From the NCBI GenBank assembly GCA_016872125.1, contig VHBD01000036.1:1-10485 (forward strand): DNA of 10,485 nt, in the 5' to 3' direction. The stretch comes from Sphingomonadales bacterium (GTDB lineage Bacteria > Bacteroidota > Bacteroidia > UBA7662). The notes under the pieces were generated by a model, which saw nothing but the letters and a program-made list of their open reading frames with translations, was not told the DNA's origin and ran no database searches. Shown here in pieces: positions 1 to 6,167 of this stretch. The first letter of the stretch is position 1. Every line of letters begins with the position of its first letter. A program made the position numbers and the translations under genes.

Positions 1-2
1 GC

Positions 3-146
3 GGGGCCTTCGGCGGCGAAAAAGAAACTGGGGGAGGTCGCGAATCGGGTTCAGACAGTTGGAAAGCCTATATGCGTCGGCAGACCAACACCATCAACTA
101 CACCGACCGATTGCCGTTGGCCCAGGGGATTCGCTTCGAAATCTAA
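3..146 (+). CDS. C-terminal end of an ALDH7-family aldehyde dehydrogenase (5' end outside window)
   Basis: Reading frame 3 is open from the window edge to a TAA at 144-146 and gives 47 residues. They contain GAFGGEKETGGGRESGSD followed by WKAYMRRQTNTINY and a final LPLAQGIRFEI. From memory this matches the C-terminal signature of ALDH7 (antiquitin/alpha-aminoadipic semialdehyde dehydrogenase), in which the GGEK.TGGGRESGSD segment and the LPLAQGI tail are close to invariant. The family oxidises alpha-aminoadipate semialdehyde, or related aldehydes, with NAD(P)+ in lysine catabolism; it is cytosolic in bacteria. The catalytic cysteine and the NAD-binding domain lie upstream of the window, so activity cannot be judged. 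The gene faces the isomerase operon tail to tail across about 70 bases. Substrate is inferred from family only. Confidence 0.86.
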   Translation, partial: GAFGGEKETGGGRESGSDSWKAYMRRQTNTINYTDRLPLAQGIRFEI

Positions 147-217
147 TTTAATTTTTAAAAAAATATTATTGGAGTAACGCTTGGAATTTGGAAAATTCAA
201 ATTCAACGATAAGTTTC
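147..217. terminator. AT-rich convergent intergenic gap with a small inverted repeat
   Basis: The gap separates the stops of the dehydrogenase (+) and the SurA-like gene (-). It starts with an AT-rich run (147-172) and holds a perfect 7-base inverted repeat: GAATTTG at 184-190 and CAAATTC at 198-204, with a 7-base loop. The stem is AT-rich and no clean U-tract follows on either side, so it is a weak candidate for a bidirectional terminator. I see nothing else in the gap. Confidence 0.25.
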
Positions 218-1669
218 TCAGAAATTCCAGCGGCGGATGGAGGGGCAATCCGGAGCAAGAGGGGTGAGCCGAACGTAGGTTTCTTTGGATTTGTTTTCTA
301 TCCAGCGATTTAACTTATCGATTCGTTTGATTTGCAGGGCTGTGTTCTGGATTTTTTCGTAATCGGTTTCCAAGGAAGTCCGGTGAGGAGTGCTCCGTTT
401 GCGTAATAAAACCAATCGGAACCCCTGTTCCCCACCGGGAGCAGAGTAAGGCTGAACATCGGAATATTCTCCCTCGTTGATCTTCTCTATCGCGTAATAA
501 AGTTCCGGGGTCAGCTGATCAAGGGGCCAGGCCATGCTGCCGCCCTGGGGTGGAGGCAACATTCCACCGAAGGCCTTGGTTTCCGGATCATCCGAATACT
601 TACGGACCGCATCGGTGAAGGAAATTTTACCTGCAGCAAGCAAGCCGCGTACCGAGTCCAAGAGACTGCGGGCCCCGCTTTGTTCTCGGCTGCCGATGGG
701 CGGCTTGATGAGGATATGACGGCATTGAATGCGTTCGCCACGACGTGCGATAAGTTGAATAATATGGTATCCAAAGGAGGTTTTGACCACGGAGGAAACC
801 TCTCCGGGTTTGAGGCGAAAGGCTACGCCTTCAAATTCCGGAACCATATCCCCTCTCCCAAAGAAGCCGAGCTGTCCCCCCTCTCGGGCGGATCCAGGAT
901 CTTGGGAATACAGGATGGCCAGGGTCGCAAAGGATTCGCCTTTGAGTATGCGTTCCCGCAGCCCTTGGATTTTGTCTATGGCGAGGGATCGGTTTTCGAG
1001 TCCGGCCTTGGGCTTGATCACCAATTGCCCAATTTCGACTTCGGCGGGAACCAAGGGCAGGCTGTCGAAGGGAATTTTACCAAAATAGGCTTTCACTTCG
1101 GCCGGGGAAATTTGAACATCGGCAGTGATTTTGTCCCGCATCTTTTGGGACAATAACATGTCTTTGATTTGGGGCCGGAATTCTTCGCGGATTTCGGGCA
1201 TGGTTTTGCCATAGAATTCCTCAAGGCGTTCTTGTCCGCCCATCATTCCCGCGAAGTGGCGAATTCGCCGATCCAATTGATTGTCCACTTCTTCGGGCGC
1301 AATAACCAGCGAATCCAATTCGGCTTGACGTTGCAGCATTTTGCCTAAAATCATTTGTTCAAACAACATGCACCGCAAGGCTTCACCGGAATCCGGATTG
1401 AAGCGGCCTTCTTGCCGCTCCTGGTCGCTGGAATTTCGAAATTCAGTTTCCAGCTCGGATTGCAAAATGATTTTGTCCGCAATCTGCGCCAGAATCCCTT
1501 CCGAAACTTTGGCAACACTTGTTTTGGATGCATCAAGGGTATCTCGCGGCGCCAGGCTATGCAAGGCGTGAGCTTCTCCTCGAATGATAAGGCTGTGGAG
1601 CAGTAGGCCTAAACCCAAGAGCCTTATCCCACGGCGATAATCAATTTTCAAAGCAATAAAGAACATCAT
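218..1669 (-). CDS. SurA-like periplasmic peptidyl-prolyl isomerase/chaperone (two PpiC domains)
   Basis: The protein has 483 residues. A hydrophobic stretch at about 15-29, followed by AHA near 33-35, looks like a Sec signal peptide, so the product is probably periplasmic. Residues about 55-185 resemble the SurA N-terminal chaperone domain (VAKVSEGILAQIADKIILQS opening). The first parvulin (PpiC) domain spans about 209-306, with YSQDPGSAREGGQLGFFGRG, then MVPEFEGVAFRLKPGEVSSV and FGYHIIQL. The second, about 312-424, has CRHILIKPP and KYSDDPETKAFGGML but is more divergent. The architecture (signal, SurA_N, two PpiC) and length match SurA-type proteins, which escort outer-membrane proteins across the periplasm. 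The chosen ATG (1667-1669) overlaps the upstream gene's TGA as ATGA, suggesting translational coupling; a second ATG follows at once. It is the second gene of the operon. Which PpiC domain is catalytic is not determined. Confidence 0.94.
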   Translation of the reverse strand: MMFFIALKIDYRRGIRLLGLGLLLHSLIIRGEAHALHSLAPRDTLDASKTSVAKVSEGILAQIADKIILQSELETEFRNSSDQERQEGRFNPDSGEALRCMLFEQMILGKMLQRQAELDSLVIAPEEVDNQLDRRIRHFAGMMGGQERLEEFYGKTMPEIREEFRPQIKDMLLSQKMRDKITADVQISPAEVKAYFGKIPFDSLPLVPAEVEIGQLVIKPKAGLENRSLAIDKIQGLRERILKGESFATLAILYSQDPGSAREGGQLGFFGRGDMVPEFEGVAFRLKPGEVSSVVKTSFGYHIIQLIARRGERIQCRHILIKPPIGSREQSGARSLLDSVRGLLAAGKISFTDAVRKYSDDPETKAFGGMLPPPQGGSMAWPLDQLTPELYYAIEKINEGEYSDVQPYSAPGGEQGFRLVLLRKRSTPHRTSLETDYEKIQNTALQIKRIDKLNRWIENKSKETYVRLTPLAPDCPSIRRWNF

Positions 1670-3804
1670 TCTTTAGGCAGCAAAGCCTTGAAGACATCGT
1701 TGTTGATTTGAACGGGATAGGATTGTTTGAGTTCGGCAATCCAACGGGTTTCTAGTTCGGTTTGGTAATCGGAGGTTAGTTGCCCACGGGCTTCGTTCAT
1801 CTTTTTGGGTCCTGCAGGAAGAAGGTCTTTGATGCGTACCACCACCCATTGTTTGTTGCGTTCGAAGGGGCCCACCAAGGATTTTTTGCGGGGCAATGAA
1901 TCCAAAACGGCTTGGGTTCCGATTTCATATTTACCGCTGATCACCTTGACGTTCAAAGGGTCTTTGGTATTCCAGGTTTTGGAAATTTCTTCGGGGCTCA
2001 TCTTGCCTTTTTTCACGGCTTTGCGGACTTCTTTGGCGACTTCCTCGTTTAGGCAAGTGTAGATTTCGGCATCGGTGCGGTCCTTCCATTGGTACATCGC
2101 CGCTCGCCCTTCAAAGAATTTCTGCAAGCCGTCGGTATCGCTCATGGCCATGGACCAAACTTTTTTATCCATCAAATCAAAGAGCAAAATTCCTTCGCGG
2201 TATTCTTTCATCAAGGCCGCAAAGGCGGGGTATTTGCTTTCCAGTCGGCTGTCTTCGTAGGCGAGGATGGCTTTGTCGGCGCGCGATTTGTATACATTGC
2301 GCAAGTGGATGGCCGGATCTGCTCCTGCGGCATTCTTTTGTTCTTCTTCAAGCCACATGGCCAATTCGGATTGCTTGAGGACCCTATCCCCGTAGCGATG
2401 CACCACGGTATCACCCATCACGGTAAGGGGAGCAGCAGGTGCTGGCACTTTGCCGGAGGTTCCTTTGCCTTTGGGGCTTTTGGAGGTGGCTTTTTCTTTG
2501 GAGATGCGTTGGGCATCCCAGTTATCTGGGGTAACCTTCATCGCCCATGCGCTCGGTGCTTTCCATTCTAGTTTGCGGTAGAGGCTGTCCACCACAGAAT
2601 TGAAGACGGCTTCAAGCACTTCTTTGTTTTCGTTGAATTGGTATTCGGCTTTGAGTTTAACAATCAAATTTTCGGTGTTTTGATTCGCTCGGGTATCGCG
2701 AGCAATTTTGAGTTCCAAATCGCCTTTGGCTTGTTCAAAGCCAGGAACCGGCCGAAGCTCAATGCGCTTGAGGATATGCCAACCGTATGGGGTCTGGACG
2801 GGCGCGGAGAGGTCCCCGTCTTGAGCCAGGCCGAAAGCGGCTTCTTCAAAATCAGGAATCATACGGCCTGTTCCAAAGAAAGGCAAAACACCACCTTTGT
2901 CGGAAGTGCTGGGGTCTTCGCTATGCTGTTTGACCAAAGCTTCGAAAGATTCACCGTCTTTGAGTTTGGCCATCAGGGCATCAACTTTGGCTTTGGCCTG
3001 GTCCTTGAGGGTGTCGTTGTCGGTTGCAGGGCTTTTGATCAAAAGGTGGGCAACACGAACCTCGCCTCTTGCCTTGCGTCGGTCAATTACCTTCAGGAAA
3101 TGGTATCCGTATTGTGTTCTGAAAACTGGAGAAAGCATGCCTACCGGGGTGGTGAATGCCATTTCCTCGAAGGGGTAAATCATGCGGAATACCGAGAAAT
3201 AACCAAGGTCTCCGCCGTTGTCCCCTGCCGAGGGATCGTCTGATTTTGTCTTGGCCCATTCGCTGAAATCTTTGCCGTCCACAATGTCTTGGCGCAAGGC
3301 CAAAGCCTTCTGGTAAGCGGCCAGACTGTCTGCTGGGGATGCATTCTCCTCAACGCGCACCATGATGTGGGCGGCCCGGACCTCCAATTGTGAACGCTCG
3401 TAGGCCTGGTCTAAGAGAAATTTCCCAGTTTCTTTGTCGCGTAGATAGGGTTGCGCCAATTGATTGCGATATCCTTGCAATTCATCTCGGAAACGCGTTG
3501 TCGTGTCCATCCCCAAACGAACGGCTTCGCGGACTTTCAGCTTGAACTTAACGTAGAGATCAAGGTACTCTTCCCATTCGGCTCGGGTTGGAGCGGTTTT
3601 CTTGAAATTGTTTTTGTTGAAAAGTGTGCTGAACTCATCGGTACGGACTTGTTCGGCAGGCATATCCCCACCGCTTACCTCAAAAAGGACAGGGGCAGGG
3701 TCGGAATCGTTGCCTTGAGCGGAGGCCTTCAGGCCATGGACAAACAGAACTGCCCCAAGGGTAATTCCGAATACCGTGAAGGGCTTGAATGCGTGGATTT
3801 TCAT
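1666..3804 (-). CDS. Large secreted PpiC-type peptidyl-prolyl isomerase (712 aa, two clear rotamase domains plus C-terminal extension)
   Basis: The protein starts with a signal peptide (hydrophobic about 11-22, ASA near 27-29, then QGND). A helical N-terminal region (about 50-140) precedes two well-formed parvulin domains. The first, about 143-240, has RAAHIMVRV, KSDDPSAGDNGGDLGYFS and YGYHFLKV. The second, about 250-348, has RVAHLLIKS, HSEDPSTSDKGGVLPFFGTG and YGWHILKRI. A helical segment follows, then a Lys/Ser/Pro/Ala-rich linker (about 434-460). The C-terminal part (about 465-712) ends in VVVRIKDLLPAG and a helix of the kind that closes PpiC proteins, so it may hold a degenerate third rotamase module. 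Proteins of this layout are common in Bacteroidota, where they probably act as periplasmic folding factors. It is first in the two-gene operon and overlaps the next start by ATGA. Exact clients are unknown. Confidence 0.93.
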   Translation of the reverse strand: MKIHAFKPFTVFGITLGAVLFVHGLKASAQGNDSDPAPVLFEVSGGDMPAEQVRTDEFSTLFNKNNFKKTAPTRAEWEEYLDLYVKFKLKVREAVRLGMDTTTRFRDELQGYRNQLAQPYLRDKETGKFLLDQAYERSQLEVRAAHIMVRVEENASPADSLAAYQKALALRQDIVDGKDFSEWAKTKSDDPSAGDNGGDLGYFSVFRMIYPFEEMAFTTPVGMLSPVFRTQYGYHFLKVIDRRKARGEVRVAHLLIKSPATDNDTLKDQAKAKVDALMAKLKDGESFEALVKQHSEDPSTSDKGGVLPFFGTGRMIPDFEEAAFGLAQDGDLSAPVQTPYGWHILKRIELRPVPGFEQAKGDLELKIARDTRANQNTENLIVKLKAEYQFNENKEVLEAVFNSVVDSLYRKLEWKAPSAWAMKVTPDNWDAQRISKEKATSKSPKGKGTSGKVPAPAAPLTVMGDTVVHRYGDRVLKQSELAMWLEEEQKNAAGADPAIHLRNVYKSRADKAILAYEDSRLESKYPAFAALMKEYREGILLFDLMDKKVWSMAMSDTDGLQKFFEGRAAMYQWKDRTDAEIYTCLNEEVAKEVRKAVKKGKMSPEEISKTWNTKDPLNVKVISGKYEIGTQAVLDSLPRKKSLVGPFERNKQWVVVRIKDLLPAGPKKMNEARGQLTSDYQTELETRWIAELKQSYPVQINNDVFKALLPKE

Positions 3805-3843
3805 AGATTATTGGTTTTGTGAGGTTTGTTTCCAAAAGGAGGC

Positions 3844-3851
3844 CAAAAATA
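3844..3851 (-). promoter_or_regulatory. Candidate Bacteroidota -7 promoter element for the isomerase operon
   Basis: Read on the - strand, these bases are TATTTTTG, a full match to the TAnnTTTG -7 consensus used by the primary sigma factor of Bacteroidota. The element lies about 40 bases upstream of the 712-residue gene's ATG, which would leave a leader of roughly 30 bases. No good -33 TTTG sits about 19-21 bases further upstream (the matching position reads near GTTCAAAC), so the call rests on one box. The rest of the 84-base divergent gap (3805-3888) shows no convincing operator or hairpin. Confidence 0.4.
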
Positions 3852-3888
3852 AGTCAAAGCCTTGTTTGAACGGCAGATTTGCGGTTAA

Positions 3889-4644
3889 ATGAAGTTGCTG
3901 AATTCTGCCCCAAGGCGAAAAAACCCGTTGACAACCCCGGAAACCAAATGGTTTGGCTGTACGGCCATGGTTTGGAGCGGTATATGCCCGGCTTGCGGCC
4001 AAGGAATGGGGGTCATTCCCGCCTTGACTTGCCTTCATTGCGCTTTGGACCTTCGTGGTGCATCCCCATGGGATCGTGAGAAGATGCTGGAGGAATTGGC
4101 CTGGCGAATTCCGGTCCAGGATGCCTCTGCCCTGTGGGTGGCGCCGTCGGGCTCGGTGGCGGAAGCCTTGTACAAGGCCTTCAAATTCGGGGGTAAACGC
4201 CAGCTCGGCCCACCCCTAGGGGCCATGATGGCTATTCAAAGGGATGGTTGGCTCCCACCGCCCGAGCGGGTGATTCCTGTCCCCCTGACCCCCAAGCGCA
4301 TGTGGAGCAGGGGATACAATCAAGCCGCTGAACTGGCTCGTGGCATGGCCCATTATTGGTCAGTTCCCGGCATGGAACATGCCTTAAAGCGCAATGATGG
4401 GGGAATGAACCTTGCCAGGTTGGGGCGAAAAGAGCGATTTGCCATGGCCGCTACGGATTTTGTGCAGGGTTTTGGGCCTACAGCCTTGAACAAGGGCAAG
4501 GATCTCGCAGGCCTTCGCTGCCTGTTGGTGGACGATGTGATGACCACCGGGGCGACCTTGGAACAATGCGGCAAGTTGTTGGTGGAGCGAGGAGCGCTCT
4601 TGTCGGTAATGGTCCTCGCCCGCAGGTTGGGTTCCAAAGCCTAA
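3889..4644 (+). CDS. comF: ComF family protein (phosphoribosyltransferase-like, DNA-uptake associated)
   Basis: The 251-residue protein has all ComF landmarks. An N-terminal zinc-finger-like set of cysteines sits at C33, C36, C48 and C51 (CPACG ... CLHC). The family KFGGK follows at about 99-103, the PVPLTPKRMWSRGYNQA segment at about 130-146, and the PRPP-binding loop LLVDDVMTTGAT at 212-223. In Bacillus and Haemophilus, ComF homologues are cytoplasmic proteins needed for uptake of single-stranded DNA in natural transformation; the enzymatic reaction, if any, is unknown. The start is uncertain: ATG at 3889 leaves 32 residues before the first zinc cysteine, while ATG at 3967 (residue 27) leaves only 6. 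The usual Gln in the R...Q..L motif reads Asn here (GGMNLARLGRKER). Its stop (4642-4644) overlaps the murF stop. No other competence gene is in view, so a DNA-uptake role is by family only. Confidence 0.94.
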   Translation: MKLLNSAPRRKNPLTTPETKWFGCTAMVWSGICPACGQGMGVIPALTCLHCALDLRGASPWDREKMLEELAWRIPVQDASALWVAPSGSVAEALYKAFKFGGKRQLGPPLGAMMAIQRDGWLPPPERVIPVPLTPKRMWSRGYNQAAELARGMAHYWSVPGMEHALKRNDGGMNLARLGRKERFAMAATDFVQGFGPTALNKGKDLAGLRCLLVDDVMTTGATLEQCGKLLVERGALLSVMVLARRLGSKA

Positions 4645-6023
4645 ACCTGCGATGCTGACCCGGGTAGACTGTCGGCATATTGCTCCATGGCATTGCCCCT
4701 GGAACCCTTGAACAAAATGGCTGAGGCTGGCCACAGGGCAGCTTGCAGGAATTGGTGCAGCGCAGCAGCATCTTCGAAGAAGCGAAAGGAAGGGAACTCG
4801 TTGCGCAATGCCCAGAAGGCTTGCCCTACCAAACAAACGACTTGGAAATCAAAATGCAGGGTATTTTCCAAAAGAAAACGATGTTCGTATGCCGAATGCT
4901 CTCCCATTTCCAGCATTTCTCCAAGGAGGATGACCTTGTGAGGATGCTCCAAACGATGAAAATGGCCCAAGGCGGCACGCATGCTGTCCGGGTTGGCGTT
5001 GTAGGCATCCATGACCAGCCAATGTCCTCGCATTTCCCGAATTTCGGAGCGGTTATTCCGCGGCTGCCATTCGCTTAGGGCATCGCAGATAAGGTCGTAG
5101 GGAACCGATAAATAGCGACCAATGGCCGCCGCCGCCAGGATATGAGGAAAATTGTAGTCACCATAAATCCTGGTACGCAGCACAGGGGCATCCCACAAGG
5201 CCTTGGCATTGAATTCCCATTGCAGGGAGAGGTAAGGAAAGGATCCCGTTAATTTGCCAATGCAATCAGCATCAGGGCTTATGCCGTAGGTGAGGGGAAT
5301 CTTCTTGTCTGCGAAGGTCTGCATCAGGAGGGGAGCGTCTTGATGAGCCACCGCAATACCATGATTATTAAGGAGATAACGATACAAGGTGGTTTCCTCT
5401 TCGACGATGTTCTCCATGGTGCCGAAGCCTTCGAGGTGCTCTTTGCCGATGCTGGTGACCACGCCCATATTCGGCTCTACCATTTCGCATAACAAATCTA
5501 ATTCGCCGGGATGGTTAGAGCCAATTTCGATGATGGCCCATTCGGTACCGTGGGGGGTGCCGAGTAGGCTGATGGCAACGCCCAGATGATTATTGAAATT
5601 GCCCGGGGTCAAGTGGCACGGATAATGTTTGGATAACACTGCATAGATTAATTCTTTGCAAGTGGTCTTGCCATTGGAGCCGGCTACAGCGAGAACCTTA
5701 AGGCCTTGCATTTGACGGCGGTGGTATTGAGCCAACCTTTGCAGAGCGGCAAGGGTATTTCGCACCCCGAAGACCCTCCCGGATCCGTCTTCGCATTCCT
5801 CAGGCCTTTCGGTGATGACCATGGCGGCGCCAGCAGCCAAGGCTTGCTCCACAAAATCATGCCCATCAAAACGCTCTCCCTTCAAGGCCGCGTAACAATC
5901 ACCGGCTTTGAGCTGCCGGCTATCGGTGCATAGTCTTGCACCGGCTGCCGAATAAGCCTTGTGCAATTGCTCCAAACGCCCGTTCTCCAAACCGGCTTCC
6001 TCAAGGCTAGGTAATAGGTTCAT
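4641..6023 (-). CDS. murF: UDP-N-acetylmuramoyl-tripeptide--D-alanyl-D-alanine ligase
   Basis: MurF joins D-Ala-D-Ala to UDP-MurNAc-tripeptide using ATP, the last cytoplasmic step in making the peptidoglycan precursor. At 460 residues it has normal family length. The N-terminal substrate domain carries CTDSRQL (32-38) and ALKGERFDGHDF (46-57). The ATP-binding loop is GSNGKTTCKE (115-124), and TPGNFNNHLGVAISLL follows at 139-154. EIGSNHPGEL (166-175) and SIGKEHLEGFG (191-201) complete the central Mur-ligase domain. The C-terminal domain has DAYNANPDSMRAAL (339-352), LGEMLEMGE (367-375) and FKGSRG (438-443). All expected catalytic features are present; a Cys replaces the usual third Thr after GKTT, probably a neutral change. 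The start at 6021-6023 leaves about 20 residues before the conserved core. It ends on a TAG overlapping comF and is divergent from the FG-GAP gene. Confidence 0.97.
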   Translation of the reverse strand: MNLLPSLEEAGLENGRLEQLHKAYSAAGARLCTDSRQLKAGDCYAALKGERFDGHDFVEQALAAGAAMVITERPEECEDGSGRVFGVRNTLAALQRLAQYHRRQMQGLKVLAVAGSNGKTTCKELIYAVLSKHYPCHLTPGNFNNHLGVAISLLGTPHGTEWAIIEIGSNHPGELDLLCEMVEPNMGVVTSIGKEHLEGFGTMENIVEEETTLYRYLLNNHGIAVAHQDAPLLMQTFADKKIPLTYGISPDADCIGKLTGSFPYLSLQWEFNAKALWDAPVLRTRIYGDYNFPHILAAAAIGRYLSVPYDLICDALSEWQPRNNRSEIREMRGHWLVMDAYNANPDSMRAALGHFHRLEHPHKVILLGEMLEMGEHSAYEHRFLLENTLHFDFQVVCLVGQAFWALRNEFPSFRFFEDAAALHQFLQAALWPASAILFKGSRGNAMEQYADSLPGSASQV

Positions 6024-6167
6024 CCTTCAAAGCAATGCATATTTTTACAAAATCAACGCCTTACCCGCCACCATTGTTCGAGCGATGTCCAAACGTGTTG
6101 CCCGAATTTCGCTACAAAACCCCGGTCTTGAGGAGGCTCATTCATTTTTTGACAAGACCAAGACGTT
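6024..6167. other. Divergent intergenic region between murF and the FG-GAP gene
   Basis: These 144 bases must hold the murF promoter on - and that of the repeat gene on +. On + the best -7 resemblance is ATTTTTTG about 20 bases before the ATG at 6168, with two mismatches to TAnnTTTG, and a TTG some 20 bases upstream of it. On - there are several TTTG-containing stretches near the murF start, none a full consensus match. I see no hairpin, RNA gene or small ORF of convincing composition here. Confidence 0.3.

Noticed and set aside
680..1156. A 158-codon open frame on + opposite the SurA-like gene
   Set aside because: It is fully contained in the antisense of a well-supported gene and has no recognisable features.
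2638..3243. A 201-codon open frame on + opposite the large isomerase
   Set aside because: It lies antisense to the two strong PpiC domains; its composition is a shadow of the conserved frame, with no supporting start signal.
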